A DNA stretch of 64,000 bases from Streptomyces sp. TP-A0874 (GCF_001748085.1 NZ_BBZK01000006.1:315657-379656); one strand, 5' to 3'; shown: positions 24,115-33,982, numbered from the stretch's first letter. The notes: a model not told the origin generated them from the sequence alone. Numbers and translations: made by a program.

Positions 24115-24489
24115 TCAACTCCCGGCGTAGGCCACGCGCAGCGCGTCCTCCACCAACGCCCGGGCCGCCGCCTGGTCGAGCCCGAGCCGCCGCGCCCGCT
24201 GAGCGTAGAGCTCGGCCGCCGCGGCGGCCTCGCGCTGCGGTCCCTCGGCCGCCGCGATCAGGGTGCCGTTCCGCCCGCGGGTCTCGATCACCCCGTCGGA
24301 CTCCAACGCCCGGTACGCCTTGGCCACCGTGTTCGCCGCGAGCCCGAGTCGTTCGGCGAGCGCGCGGATGGTCGGCAGGCGGTAGCCCACCGGAAGCGCA
24401 CCCGACCGGGCCTGCTCCGCGATGCTGGCGCGTACCTGCTCGTACGGCGCCGCGGAGGATTCGGGGTCGACGGTGACCTTCAGGCTCAC
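24115..24489 (-). CDS. GntR family regulator, YtrA subfamily
   Basis: This 124-residue short regulator has the winged helix-turn-helix at about 10-75 (PYEQVRASIAEQARSGALP, LPTIRALAERLGLAANTVAK, ALESDGVIETRGRNGT) and a short helical tail for dimerisation instead of an effector domain. The GTG at 24489 has GAGGAGAA upstream. YtrA-type regulators usually sit with an ABC exporter, but none is next to it. The tctA gene ends 196 nt upstream on the same strand. Confidence 0.88.
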   Translation of the reverse strand: MSLKVTVDPESSAAPYEQVRASIAEQARSGALPVGYRLPTIRALAERLGLAANTVAKAYRALESDGVIETRGRNGTLIAAAEGPQREAAAAAELYAQRARRLGLDQAAARALVEDALRVAYAGS

Positions 24490-24684
24490 GGATGGTTCTC
24501 CTCGTACCTCAGGGAAGTTCGGGCCACCATGTTCTCCCATCCTGGGAGGGCCACCGTTCCACCGCCCGCCGTCGACAACGGCGTCCGCCCGCTTCCACCG
24601 GCCGGGCCGGACGGCCTCGACCCGCCGGCCGCGCTCCGTCGGGGGATTCCGGTGCGGCCGGCGGGTCGAGGGGTATCGCGCCGC

Positions 24685-26304
24685 TCAGCGGCGGGGCTCG
24701 GCACCGCTCCCGTCGGGCTCCTGCTCGGTGCCGGCTCGCACAGCGGCTTCCGCGGGGGGCTCCGAGGCGGCGGACTCGGCCGCGCCCACCGGGCCGTCCG
24801 GGCTCGCGGAGGAACTCCGCCCTCGGACCGCCGCGGCCAACCGCCGCAGCCACGGCCAGGCGAGGATCACCGCGATGACCGTGTAGACGGTCACCGAGAA
24901 GGGCGTGTTGAGGAGACCGGAGACGCTGCCGTCGCTGAGTTGCAGCGCCCGGCGCAGTTGCTGTTCCGCGGCCGGCCCGAGGATCACCCCGATGATGGCC
25001 GGCAGCACCGGCAGCCCGAAGCGCCGCATACCCAGCCCCACCAGGCCGATGGCCAGCAGCAGGATCAGGTCCAGTGCCTCCCCGCCGACCGCGTAGGCGC
25101 CCACCGCGGCGAAGAAGAGGATTCCGGCGTAGAGGTAGGGCCGCGGGATACGGAGCAACTTCGCCCAGACGGGTGCCAGGGGCAGGTTGAGGACGAGCAG
25201 CAGCACCATGCCGACGAAGAGTGAGGCGATGAGCCCCCACACCAACTCGGGCTCCCGCTCGAAGAGCAGCGGGCCGGGCTGGATGCCGTACTGCTGGAAG
25301 GCGGCGAGCATGACGGCGGCGACCGCCGTGGTCGGCAACCCGAGGGTCAGCATCGACACCAGGGTGCCGGCGGCGGAGGCGGAGGCCGCCGACTCCGGCC
25401 CGGCGACGCCCTCGATGGCGCCCTTGCCGAACTCCTCCGGGTGCTTGGAGAGCCGCTTCTCGGTGACGTAGGAGAGGAACGTGGGTATCTCCGCGCCGCC
25501 GGCGGGGATCGCCCCGAAGGGGAAGCCGATCGCCGGCCCGCGCAGCCACGACTTCCAGGTGCGGCGGAGTTCCGCCCGGCCCAGCCAGGGGCGGCCCACG
25601 GGGATCGGCCGTCCGGAGGTGCGGCGCAGATGGGCCGCGACCCAGAGCGCCTCGCCGATGGCGAAGAGCCCGACCGCCACGATCACCACGTCGATGCCGT
25701 CGGCCAGGTGCAGCGAACCGAAGGTGAGCCGCTGCTGACCGGTCATCTGGTCCAGGCCGATGAGCCCGATGGTGAGTCCCACCAGCAGGGCGGCGAAACC
25801 GCGCACTCGCGACCTGCCGAGCACCGAGGTCACCGCGATGAACGCCAGCACCATGATGGCGAAGTAGTCGGGAGCGCCGATGTCGACCGCCAGCGAGGCC
25901 ACCGTCGGCGCGAGGACGACCAGCAGGATGGTGCCGATCATGCCGCCGGCGAAGTGGCCGATCGCGGCGGCGGCGAGCGCCTGCGCCCCGCGCCCGGAGC
26001 GGGCCATCGGATGGCCTTCGATGGCGGCCACCACGGCCGCCGTCTCCCCCGGTGTGTTGAGCAGGATGGAGGTGGTGGAGCCGCCGAACATCCCGCCGTA
26101 GTAGATGCCGGCGAACATGATGAACGCACCGGTGGGGTCGAGACCGTAGGTGACCGGCAGCAGCAGGGCGACCGCCATCGCCGGCCCGATGCCGGGCAGG
26201 ACGCCGATGGCGGTGCCGAGCAGCACCCCGACGGCGGCCCAGAGCAGGTTCAGCGGGGTGAGCGCCGTACCGAATCCGTCGAGGAGGGAGTTCAGGGAAT
26301 CCAT
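24685..26304 (-). CDS. tctA: Tripartite tricarboxylate transporter large permease TctA
   Basis: This 539-residue membrane protein has about 12 hydrophobic segments. The TctA blocks are [39 protein letters not shown] and the repeat half [19 protein letters not shown]. It catalyses sodium- or proton-driven uptake of citrate or related acids handed over by TctC. The ATG at 26304 is one base after the tctB stop. An acidic Ser/Pro-rich tail of about 40 residues follows the last span. Confidence 0.95.
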   Translation of the reverse strand: MDSLNSLLDGFGTALTPLNLLWAAVGVLLGTAIGVLPGIGPAMAVALLLPVTYGLDPTGAFIMFAGIYYGGMFGGSTTSILLNTPGETAAVVAAIEGHPMARSGRGAQALAAAAIGHFAGGMIGTILLVVLAPTVASLAVDIGAPDYFAIMVLAFIAVTSVLGRSRVRGFAALLVGLTIGLIGLDQMTGQQRLTFGSLHLADGIDVVIVAVGLFAIGEALWVAAHLRRTSGRPIPVGRPWLGRAELRRTWKSWLRGPAIGFPFGAIPAGGAEIPTFLSYVTEKRLSKHPEEFGKGAIEGVAGPESAASASAAGTLVSMLTLGLPTTAVAAVMLAAFQQYGIQPGPLLFEREPELVWGLIASLFVGMVLLLVLNLPLAPVWAKLLRIPRPYLYAGILFFAAVGAYAVGGEALDLILLLAIGLVGLGMRRFGLPVLPAIIGVILGPAAEQQLRRALQLSDGSVSGLLNTPFSVTVYTVIAVILAWPWLRRLAAAVRGRSSSASPDGPVGAAESAASEPPAEAAVRAGTEQEPDGSGAEPRR

Positions 26305-26305
26305 C

Positions 26306-26923
26306 TCAGAGCACCTCCATCAGCGGGCCGCCGGGCAGCGGAACGCCCAGCAGGTTGTTGAAGACCAGAAAGGTGAGCACCGAGAGGCCGGCGGCGATGA
26401 GCGGGTCCCGAGTGGCGTTCCGGCTGCCCAGCGCGAACGCGGAGCCCCAGAAGAGCAGCGCGCCGGAGGCGGGGAAACCGAGCGGTTCGATGAGGACGGC
26501 GTTGCCGAGGAAGATGCCGGCCAGGAGCAGCACCGTGCGCCAGTCGCCCGGCGCGGCCAGGTCGACGTCCTCGCCCCCCTCGGCCTCTCCCCTGCCGCCG
26601 CGCAGGACGTCGGCCGCGAGCAGCACGGCGACCAGCAGGAGCAGCCCACCGATGAGGAACGGGACGGTCTTCGGACCGACCGGGCCGCGCTGGGTGAAGT
26701 CGGTCTCCATGGTGATGGCGTCGGTGAGGACGAGCGCCCCCAGGGCCAGCAGCATCACGCAGACACCGAGTTCGGCGCGGCCGCGCAGCCACCGGCGGAG
26801 ACCGGTCGGCGGGGCGGGAGCGGGGGCTCCGTGCGGTGCGGACTCGGGCGCGGTCCCGGTGGTTGCCGGCTCCGCTTCGCCCCGTGACGCCCGGTTCTCC
26901 TCCTGCGGCCTCGCCCCGCTCAC
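26306..26923 (-). CDS. tctB: Tripartite tricarboxylate transporter small permease TctB
   Basis: This 205-residue protein has four membrane helices beginning near residue 50, after an unusually long Ala/Pro/Glu-rich cytoplasmic N-terminus. A charged loop lies at about 110-128 ([13 protein letters not shown]). The GTG start overlaps the tctC stop as GTGA. It forms the membrane complex with TctA. Confidence 0.9.
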   Translation of the reverse strand: MSGARPQEENRASRGEAEPATTGTAPESAPHGAPAPAPPTGLRRWLRGRAELGVCVMLLALGALVLTDAITMETDFTQRGPVGPKTVPFLIGGLLLLVAVLLAADVLRGGRGEAEGGEDVDLAAPGDWRTVLLLAGIFLGNAVLIEPLGFPASGALLFWGSAFALGSRNATRDPLIAAGLSVLTFLVFNNLLGVPLPGGPLMEVL

Positions 26924-27903
26924 AGCCCCAGCTCCTTCAGCACCATGTCAACTCGCTTGTCCTCGTTGTCGAGGAAGCGCCCGAACCGCTCACCGGTCAT
27001 GAAGGCGTCGGCCCAGCCGTTGCGCTTCAGCGCCTCCTTCCACTGCTCGGAGTCGTGGAGCCGGGTGAACAGGCCGATCAGCTTCTCCCGTTCGGTGTCG
27101 GAGAGGCCGGGTGGAGCGACGATGCCTCGCCAGTTGGTGAACTCCACGTCCACGCCCAGTTCCTTCAGGGTCGGCGCGTCCAGCCCCTTGATCCGCTCCG
27201 GGCTGGTGACCGCGAGCACCCGCAGCTCCCCCGCCTCGATCTGGTCGAGGTACTCGCCGACGCCCGAGACACCGAAGGCCACCTTCCCGCCCAGCACCGA
27301 GGCGAGCAGCTCGCCTCCGCCGTCGAACGGCACGTAGTTGACGGTCTTCGGTGCTATCCCGGCGGCCTTGGCCATGAGCATCGGCGCGAGGTGGTCGGGG
27401 CCGCCGGGCGATGAGCCGCCGCCCACCGGCACCGAGCCGGGCTTCTTCTTCCAGTCGCGCAGCAACTGGTCGAAGCTGCGGTACTCGGAGTCCTTGGCGA
27501 CCACCACGATGTCCGGCTCCTCGGTGAGCCGGGCGATGGGCGTGGTGTCGGCGAGCGTGGACGGCGAGTGGTTGGTGTGCACGGCGCCGACCACCCCCAG
27601 GCCCATCGACATGGCGAGCCTGCCGTTGCCGTGCTCGCCGACGAGCCGGCTCAGTCCCACGGTGCCGCCGGCGCCCGGCAGGTTGAACACCTCGACCCCG
27701 TGGTTGAGGCCGGCGTCTTCGATACTCTTGGCCGCCGTACGGGCGGTGATGTCGTAACCGCCACCGGGGGTGTTGGGCACCATGAAGCGCAGCCCGGGGA
27801 TTTGGGTACCGCCTTCGGCACCACTGCCGGAGGTGAGCAGCGGTGGACCGAGGAGCACGAGCAGCACCGCCCCGAGAAGGGCCAGGGGTGTGCGCAGACG
27901 CAC
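26920..27903 (-). CDS. tctC: Tripartite tricarboxylate transporter substrate-binding protein TctC (Bug family)
   Basis: This 327-residue secreted receptor has a basic start, a hydrophobic signal helix (LALLGAVLLVLLGPPLL) and the Bug-family fold: FMVPNTPGGGYDITAR near residue 50, NLPGAGGTVG and GGGSSPGGPDHLAPML. The GTG at 27903 is preferred because AAGG lies about 11 nt upstream; a GTG three codons earlier is too close to it. The ligand is probably a dicarboxylate or tricarboxylate. It is divergent from the response regulator. Confidence 0.9.
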   Translation of the reverse strand: MRLRTPLALLGAVLLVLLGPPLLTSGSGAEGGTQIPGLRFMVPNTPGGGYDITARTAAKSIEDAGLNHGVEVFNLPGAGGTVGLSRLVGEHGNGRLAMSMGLGVVGAVHTNHSPSTLADTTPIARLTEEPDIVVVAKDSEYRSFDQLLRDWKKKPGSVPVGGGSSPGGPDHLAPMLMAKAAGIAPKTVNYVPFDGGGELLASVLGGKVAFGVSGVGEYLDQIEAGELRVLAVTSPERIKGLDAPTLKELGVDVEFTNWRGIVAPPGLSDTEREKLIGLFTRLHDSEQWKEALKRNGWADAFMTGERFGRFLDNEDKRVDMVLKELGL

Positions 27904-27953
27904 AGGAGACACCGCCTTGTCCAGATGAGCTGTGGAAGAGAGGGTCGGAAACG

Positions 27954-27974
27954 GGCCACATGCTGCCGGTGGCC
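27954..27974. promoter_or_regulatory. Inverted repeat between tctC and the response regulator
   Basis: GGCCAC and GTGGCC are separated by 9 nt in the middle of the divergent promoter region. This is a possible operator for the adjacent regulator. Confidence 0.3.
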
Positions 27975-28059
27975 TTGACCCGCTGTCTTCCTTCCGGTCG
28001 TAAGGGATGTTGTGGTCGTTGAGTTCAGCTCCGGAGGCGGAGCGCGCCAGAAGCGGCGG

Positions 28060-28758
28060 ATGACCGAAGTGCTGGTTGTCGACGACGACTTCATGGTCGC
28101 GAAGCTGCACAGCCGCTTCGTGGCCGCTCTGGAGGGGTTCGCGGTGGCCGGGGTCGCGCACAGCGGAGCGGAGGCGCTCCGAGCTGCCGAGCGGCTCCGG
28201 CCCGATCTCGTCCTCCTGGACGTCTACCTGCCGGACATGGACGGCATCAGCGTGCTGCGGGAGTTGCGCGCGGCCGAGGAGCGGCGCGCCGGAGCGGACG
28301 GTTCCGTGCACCACGCCGACGCGCTGTTCATCACGGCTGCCCGGGACGCACACGTCGTCCGGGCCGCGCTGCGGGCCGGAGCGGTGCACTACCTCATCAA
28401 GCCGTTCAACCGGACGGCGCTCCAGGAGCAGCTGCGGCATGTGGCCACTTTGCGTTCCCGGTTGGACCGGTTGGGCGAGGCGAGTCAGGAGGACATCGAC
28501 CAGATCTTCGGCCCCCGGCCCCCCGGCTCCCGGGGGCTGCCCAAGGGGCTGGCGGCGCCGACGGCCGAGTTGGTGGCCCGGACCCTCCGGCACCATGCGG
28601 CGGGTCTGTCCGCCTCGGAGTGCGCGGAGGCCGGGGCACTGTCCCGGGTGAGCGCCCGCCGCTATCTCGAGTACTTCGCGGCGACCGGCCGGGCGGAGGT
28701 CACGCTCCGCTACGGCGGGACGGGACGGCCGGAGCGGCGCTACCGCTGGATCGGCTGA
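28060..28758 (+). CDS. Response regulator, CitB/DcuR type
   Basis: This 232-residue protein has a receiver domain at about 1-130: acidic pocket VLVVDDDF, phosphoacceptor Asp in LVLLDVYLPDMDG near 56, ITAARD, and Lys in YLIKPFNR. A helical linker and a CitB-type helix-turn-helix follow at about 175-215 (GLSASECAEAGALSRVSARRYLEY). Such regulators control citrate or dicarboxylate uptake and fit the divergent tct operon. The usual partner sensor kinase is absent here, so phosphorylation must come from elsewhere or the gene is an orphan. The ATG at 28060 is used; a GTG at 28012 is less likely. Confidence 0.88.
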   Translation: MTEVLVVDDDFMVAKLHSRFVAALEGFAVAGVAHSGAEALRAAERLRPDLVLLDVYLPDMDGISVLRELRAAEERRAGADGSVHHADALFITAARDAHVVRAALRAGAVHYLIKPFNRTALQEQLRHVATLRSRLDRLGEASQEDIDQIFGPRPPGSRGLPKGLAAPTAELVARTLRHHAAGLSASECAEAGALSRVSARRYLEYFAATGRAEVTLRYGGTGRPERRYRWIG

Positions 28759-28940
28759 CCTGCCCCACCGACCGCCTGCCCCACCGACCGGGCGATCGCC
28801 GGCAGCCACGACGCCCCGCCCCGGGATCCGGCGGCGGCTCCGGGAACCTGCACCAGCGCCGGACCCCCGTTCCGGACCTGAGCCCGGGGTTGACACTGGT
28901 GGGCTAGCGTATTCAACCGTCGCCGGTTCTCGGGGAAACG

Positions 28941-29178
28941 AAGGCAACGCTGACGCTGTGCAGTGAGAGCAGCTCGGTGGCCCGTCACCTTGCCCAGGCC
29001 GGTCGCTTTCACCCCCTCGTACCTGTTGGAGGCCCTCAACTCCTTTGGGGCACCGCAGGTGCGTTTCGAGCTGCTGGGCCCCGGTCAGCGAACACTGCTG
29101 AGCGGTGTGCCGGATGCGGGCGGCGTACCGCGCGAGGACCATGGCCATCTGCTGACGTCCGTGCGGCAACCGGGCTGA
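28941..29178 (+). pseudogene. Decayed DNA polymerase III beta-clamp (DnaN-like) C-terminal fragment
   Basis: In the frame from 28963, residues FTPSYLLEALNSFGAP followed by VRFELLGPG and, about 24 residues on, HLLTSVRQPG align in order with the last domain of beta clamps (E. coli NVSYVLDVLNAL ... ENVRMML ... YVVMPMRL). Just upstream, in another frame, ATLTLCSE near 28944 resembles the preceding clamp strand, implying a frameshift and a short deletion. No N-terminal or middle domain is present. The fragment converges on the ImuB-like/dnaE2 operon, whose products act with the clamp. The identification is by eye. Confidence 0.55.
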
Positions 29179-29267
29179 CCCGGCGGGTTCCCGGCAGCCG
29201 AGCCGTCTGCCCGTCCCACCGTCCGCCACGGCACTGCCGGCTTCGGGTCTTTCGGCACCGGAGAGGA

Positions 29268-30455
29268 TCAGGCCGCGTCCGCGCCGGGATCGGGGGGCGA
29301 GTCCGCGGTCGGGGTCCGGTTCCGGTCCGGGTCGAGGGCCGCGGCCGGGCGGACGGCGGAGAAGCCGAAACGGGCCCGGGCCCGGTCGGCGGCGGCCTCG
29401 ATCCGGCGGGACTTGTCATCGGCCGGATCGAAGCTCAGCTGGTGGACGGCGCGTTCGGCGTCGGTCAACTCCTCGGCACGCAGGGAGAGCGCCCGCACCC
29501 GGGCCCGCTGGAGCCCCAGCGCCGCGTGGAGTGTGTAGGCGGCGACGGTCAGCACCGGGGTGTGCGCGGTCGGTTCGGCGAGGACCCGGCTGCGAGTGGT
29601 GGTGGAGCGGTCGGCATAGCGGACGGTGAGCGTCAGCGCCCGGGTGACCTGGCCCTCCGCACGCAGCCGGGCGCCGATCCGGTGGGCGAGGGTGAGCAGT
29701 GCTCGTCGGCGGTGGTCCGGATCCAGTTCATCGTGGTCGAAGCGGTGTTCGGCGGCGGTGGAGCGGGCCGGGGCGTTGGGGGTGACGGGGGTGGGGTCGA
29801 TGCCGCGGGCCCGCTCGTGGACGCGGCGGCCCGCGGCCGGGCCGAGGATGCGCTGGAGGGTCGCGGGCGGTGCGGCGGCGATGCGGTCGGCGCTGTCGAG
29901 CCCGTAGGCGCTCAGGGCGCGAGCGGTCGCCGGCCCCACGCCGTACAGGGCCTCGGCGGGTTGGCCGGCCAGGAAGGCCGCGACGGCCTCCGGATCGTCG
30001 GGGACGGTGCGGATCGCGCCGGCCGGCTGGTTCGGCCTGTGCGGCGCGGCCCCCGCCATCCGGGCGAGCAGGGGGTTGGGGCCGACCCCGATGCTGCAGT
30101 CGACGCCGTAGTGGGCGAGGGCGCGCACTCTGAGCAGCGCCCCGATGCCGGTGGCGTCCCGGCCGAAGTAGCGCACCGCACCGCGGACGTCCGCGAGCGC
30201 GGCGTCCGGGGGCAGCGCTTCGACGACGGGGGTGAGTTCGGCGAGCAGCGCGAGGAGTCCGCTGTAGGTCTCCGCTCCGAGCCCGCCGGCCTCGCCCCGG
30301 CCCTCCTCCGGGTGCCGGGCCCCGCCGTGGTGGAAGCGCACGTACAGCACCCGCGGGGCGCCTGGCGGGGTTCTTCCGCTCCGGTCCGGCTCCGGCTCCC
30401 GCTGGGCGGGGGCGGCCGGCGGGGCGGTCCCGCGCTCCGGGACTTCTCCGTTCAT
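29268..30455 (-). CDS. Y-family polymerase-like protein, ImuB-type, apparently catalytically inactive
   Basis: This 395-residue protein is coupled to dnaE2 by an ATGA overlap. It keeps the thumb helix-hairpin-helix segment (LAGQPAEALYGVGPATARALSAYGLDSADRI, in parts) and the little-finger domain with a clamp-binding-like QLSFD near residue 345. The first palm motif reads VLYVRFHHGG where active enzymes have D-x-D, and the SxDE motif is replaced by PPDAALADVRG. Both catalytic carboxylate clusters are therefore missing, as in mycobacterial ImuB, which recruits DnaE2 to the clamp. No ImuA-prime-like gene is adjacent. An upstream in-frame extension into dnaE2 is a shadow. Confidence 0.82.
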   Translation of the reverse strand: MNGEVPERGTAPPAAPAQREPEPDRSGRTPPGAPRVLYVRFHHGGARHPEEGRGEAGGLGAETYSGLLALLAELTPVVEALPPDAALADVRGAVRYFGRDATGIGALLRVRALAHYGVDCSIGVGPNPLLARMAGAAPHRPNQPAGAIRTVPDDPEAVAAFLAGQPAEALYGVGPATARALSAYGLDSADRIAAAPPATLQRILGPAAGRRVHERARGIDPTPVTPNAPARSTAAEHRFDHDELDPDHRRRALLTLAHRIGARLRAEGQVTRALTLTVRYADRSTTTRSRVLAEPTAHTPVLTVAAYTLHAALGLQRARVRALSLRAEELTDAERAVHQLSFDPADDKSRRIEAAADRARARFGFSAVRPAAALDPDRNRTPTADSPPDPGADAA

Positions 30456-33400
30456 CCCGCGCTCCCCGGGCTGGAGTGCCACAGTTTCCGGCCGGTGGGC
30501 GTGCCGTTCCCGGCGGGCCGGAGGTCCGCCCAGGGGTGCATCGCGTAGCCGGTGGGCAGTTGGATCCGGCGCTCGTCGGGGGCGTCGGCCGAATCTGCCC
30601 CGCCGTGGTGCGGGCCGGGTCCGTCGGTTCCGAACGGGTCGCAGTCCCGCTCCGCCAGCCGGGCGGCGACGGCCTCCAGGCCGCCTTCGCGCCGCAGCTC
30701 CGCCAGTTCGGCGAGGTCCCAGACGCGGGCTCCGACAACGCTGAAGCTGCGCGGTCCGCGCCGTTGGAGGGTGCCGCGGACGAGCAGCAGCCAGGAGTGG
30801 AAGACGGTGTGGGCGCAGGCCTCGTGGCTGTCGTCGAAGAAGGCGCAGTCGACCAGGCCCGTTCCGTCGTCGAGGGTGGTGAAGATGACCCTCCGGCCGG
30901 AACGGATCGGCGGTGTCTGGGTGGCCGCCTTGGCCCCGGCGACCAGGACGGTCTCCCCGTGCCGGGTGACCGGCAGCCGCTTGGCGGGGAGCGTGCCGAG
31001 TTCGGCCAGCAGGTCGGCGTGGTCGTTCAGCAGATGTCTGGAGGCGTCCATCCCGAGCACGTTCAGCTCCGCCCCCAGGCGCTCGGCGGCGTCGAGGTCG
31101 GGGAGCCCGGCAGGCTCCGTGGGCGGGGCCCCGGCGGCGCCGTCGTCCAGTGGGAGCTGGTCCGCGTGGGCGGCCGGGGACCGCTGCTGGCGGTGGAGTT
31201 CGGCGATGTGCAGCAGCAGGTCGCGGCGGTTGGTGCCGAACGCGTCCAACGCGCCGACCTGGGCGAGTCGTTCGGCGACGGTCCGGCTGGGCCGGGAGCG
31301 CTGCCACAGGTCCGGCAGCGAGGAGTACGGCTGTCCGGCGATGATCCGCTCGGTCTCGGCCTCGCTGATGCCGTGGACCTCGGAGAGTGCGAGCCGAACC
31401 CCGAACTCCCCGCCATCGGACACCAGTTCGATTTTATAGGCGGCCGCCGACCGGTTCACGTCCAGCGGGAGGATCGGCACCCCGTGTCGCCGCGCGTCCG
31501 CCAGCAGCAGCCGCTTCGGGTACATCCCCGGGTCATGGGTGAGCACTCCGGCGTAGAAGGCGGCCGGATGGTGCGCTTTGAGCCAGGCCGACTGGTAGGT
31601 GGGCACCGCGAAGGCGACCGCGTGCGCCTTGCAGAAGCCATAGCTGCCGAACGCCTCGACGATCTCCCAGGTCTGCGCGACCGTTTCGGTGGAGTAACCG
31701 CGCACCGCCGCCTCGCGCGCGAACCAGGCGCGCACCCGGCTCTGCCGCTCGGCGTCGGACAGCGCCCGGCGGGCTTCGTCCGCGAGCCCCGGGTCGCAGC
31801 CCGTCATGATCTCCAGGATCCGGATGATCTGCTCGTGGAAGACGACGACACCGTAGGTCTCCCGCAGCGCCGGCTCCAGGTCCCGGTGGGGGTAGCGCGG
31901 CGCTCGGCGACCGTGCCGCGCCTCGATGAACGGCCGGACCATGTCGGCCGCGACCGGGCCGGGCCGGAACAACGAGATGTCGACCACCAGGTCGTGGAAG
32001 TCGGCCGGACGCAGCCGGCCGATCAGATCGCGCTGACCGGGCGACTCGATCTGGAAGCAGCCGAGCGTCTCGGTGGACCTGATCAGCTCGTAGGTCGCCC
32101 GGTCACCGGTGGGCACCTGCTCCGGGTCATCCAGGTCCAACTCCTCCCCGGTGGCCCGCCGGACCTCCGTGACCGCGTGCGCCATCGCCGACTGCATCCG
32201 CACCCCGAGGACGTCGAGTTTGAGCAGCCCCAGCTCCTCCACGTCGTCCTTGTCGAACTGCGACATCGGAAAGCCCCCGGCCCCCGGCCCCGTGGTCGAC
32301 CCCGCGCTGGTGACCACCGGTGTGCGGTCGTGCAGCGAGGTGTCGGAGAGCAGCACTCCGCAGGGGTGCATCGCGATCCCGCGCGGCAGCCCGTCGAGGG
32401 CTTCCACCAGCTCCCACAACCTGCCGTACCGCTCCCGCTCCGCGGCGACCGAGCGGAGTTCGGGCAGCTCGTCGAGGGCGGCGCGGGCGTCCCGGGCACG
32501 GATGTGCGGGAAGGACTTCGCGAGCCGGTCGATCTCCGCCGGGTCCATCCCGAGGGCCGCCCCCACATCCCGGATCGCATGCCGGACCCGGTAGGTCTCG
32601 GGCATGGCGACGGTGGCCACCCGCTCCGCTCCGAAGCGGTCGAAGATCGCCCGGTAGACCTCGAGGCGGCGGGCGGACTCGACGTCGATGTCGATGTCGG
32701 GGAGCACGGCCCGGCGCTCCGACAGGAAGCGTTCCATCAGCAGGCCGTGTTCCACCGGGTCGGCGTGGGCGATGCCGAGCAGGTGGTTGACCAGGGAACC
32801 CGCCCCCGAGCCACGGGCGGTGACCCGGATGCCCAACCCCCTGGTGTCGTCGACGACCCGGGCGACGGTCAGGAAGTAGGAGGCGAAACCGAGCCGTCCG
32901 ATGGTCCGCAGCTCACTCTCCAGCCGCTCCCACCGGGTCCGGTCGCGGTCGTGGCCGCGCAGCACCATGGCGGCGGCGCAGCGGGACCGCAGGGTCCGGT
33001 CGGCGGTGCGCCGCCCGGCGCCGACCAGATGTGGTTCGGGGAAGTGCACGCCGCCCAGCCCGATGTCCTCCTCGGGGTCGACGGCGCAGCGGGCCGCGGT
33101 CCGTTCGGTCTCCGCCAGCAGCCGGTGCGCGCTCTCCCGCCGGCCGCCCGCCGCCTCCGCGACCGCTCGGGCGACCCGCGCCATCTCCGCCTCGGGCTTG
33201 AGCCAGCGCTCCCCGCTGTCGAGCGAGTCGGTCCGGCGCAGGTCTACGGGGACGAGCCGGCGGGCGGCGTCCAGCACGTCGGCGACCGGGCCCTGGCCGG
33301 GGTCCGCGTACCGCACGGCGTTGGTCAGGACGGCCGGCACCCGCTGTTCGGCGGCGAAGCCGAGGGTTCGGGCGGCGAGGCGCAGCGATCCGGGGCCGCT

Positions 33401-33982
33401 GCCGGTGTGGCCGGCGCGGCGGTGGTGGACGACCTCCAGCCGGAGCGCTTCGCCGTAGACCTCCCGCCAGGGCTCCAGCAGCCTGGCGGCCCGGTCCGGG
33501 CGGCCGGCGCTCAACGCCCTGCCGACCTCGGACTCCGGCCCGAGCAGCACGGTCAGCCCTCCGCTGAGAGGTTCGAGGTCCTCCCAGGCCAGCAGCGGGT
33601 GTTCCGGGTTCCGATGGGCGGCGGAGACCAGCCGGCACAGGGCGGCCCAGCCCCTGGCTCCTTCCCGGGCCAGGAAGACCGCGCGAGGGGCGGACTCGTC
33701 GACGAAGGCGCCGCCACGCACCGGCGTGCGGCGGCGCACGCCACCGGAGAGCGGTCGCGGGGTCCGCTCCCGGACCGCCAGGTCCACCCCGAACAGGGGG
33801 CGTACCCCGGCCGCCGCGCACGCCTTGGCGAACCGCACCGCCCCGGCCAGCGTGTCCCGGTCCGCCAGGGCGAGCGCGTCCATCCCGCGCTCGGCGGCGC
33901 GTTCGGCGAGTCGCTCCGGGTGGGCGGCTCCGTACCGCATGGAGAAGCCGGAGACGGCGTGCAGATGCGTGAATCCGGACAT
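30452..33982 (-). CDS. dnaE2: Error-prone DNA polymerase III alpha subunit DnaE2
   Basis: This 1176-residue C-family polymerase performs damage-induced mutagenic translesion synthesis. The PHP domain is at 1-200 (FTHLHAVSGFSMRYG). The polymerase core has palm Asp residues in PDIDIDVE near 470 and PMSQFDKDDVEELGLLKLDVLG (in parts) near 590. The helix-hairpin-helix and OB-fold regions reach to about 1080. The ATG at 33982 has AGGAGG upstream, and a LexA-type box lies 63 nt upstream of it. Length, position and the coupled Y-family-like partner separate it from replicative DnaE1. Confidence 0.94.
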   Translation of the reverse strand: MSGFTHLHAVSGFSMRYGAAHPERLAERAAERGMDALALADRDTLAGAVRFAKACAAAGVRPLFGVDLAVRERTPRPLSGGVRRRTPVRGGAFVDESAPRAVFLAREGARGWAALCRLVSAAHRNPEHPLLAWEDLEPLSGGLTVLLGPESEVGRALSAGRPDRAARLLEPWREVYGEALRLEVVHHRRAGHTGSGPGSLRLAARTLGFAAEQRVPAVLTNAVRYADPGQGPVADVLDAARRLVPVDLRRTDSLDSGERWLKPEAEMARVARAVAEAAGGRRESAHRLLAETERTAARCAVDPEEDIGLGGVHFPEPHLVGAGRRTADRTLRSRCAAAMVLRGHDRDRTRWERLESELRTIGRLGFASYFLTVARVVDDTRGLGIRVTARGSGAGSLVNHLLGIAHADPVEHGLLMERFLSERRAVLPDIDIDVESARRLEVYRAIFDRFGAERVATVAMPETYRVRHAIRDVGAALGMDPAEIDRLAKSFPHIRARDARAALDELPELRSVAAERERYGRLWELVEALDGLPRGIAMHPCGVLLSDTSLHDRTPVVTSAGSTTGPGAGGFPMSQFDKDDVEELGLLKLDVLGVRMQSAMAHAVTEVRRATGEELDLDDPEQVPTGDRATYELIRSTETLGCFQIESPGQRDLIGRLRPADFHDLVVDISLFRPGPVAADMVRPFIEARHGRRAPRYPHRDLEPALRETYGVVVFHEQIIRILEIMTGCDPGLADEARRALSDAERQSRVRAWFAREAAVRGYSTETVAQTWEIVEAFGSYGFCKAHAVAFAVPTYQSAWLKAHHPAAFYAGVLTHDPGMYPKRLLLADARRHGVPILPLDVNRSAAAYKIELVSDGGEFGVRLALSEVHGISEAETERIIAGQPYSSLPDLWQRSRPSRTVAERLAQVGALDAFGTNRRDLLLHIAELHRQQRSPAAHADQLPLDDGAAGAPPTEPAGLPDLDAAERLGAELNVLGMDASRHLLNDHADLLAELGTLPAKRLPVTRHGETVLVAGAKAATQTPPIRSGRRVIFTTLDDGTGLVDCAFFDDSHEACAHTVFHSWLLLVRGTLQRRGPRSFSVVGARVWDLAELAELRREGGLEAVAARLAERDCDPFGTDGPGPHHGGADSADAPDERRIQLPTGYAMHPWADLRPAGNGTPTGRKLWHSSPGSAG

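Noticed and set aside
28012..28059. Earlier GTG start for the response regulator
   Set aside because: It would add 16 non-conserved residues before the receiver domain, whose first strand begins right after the ATG at 28060.
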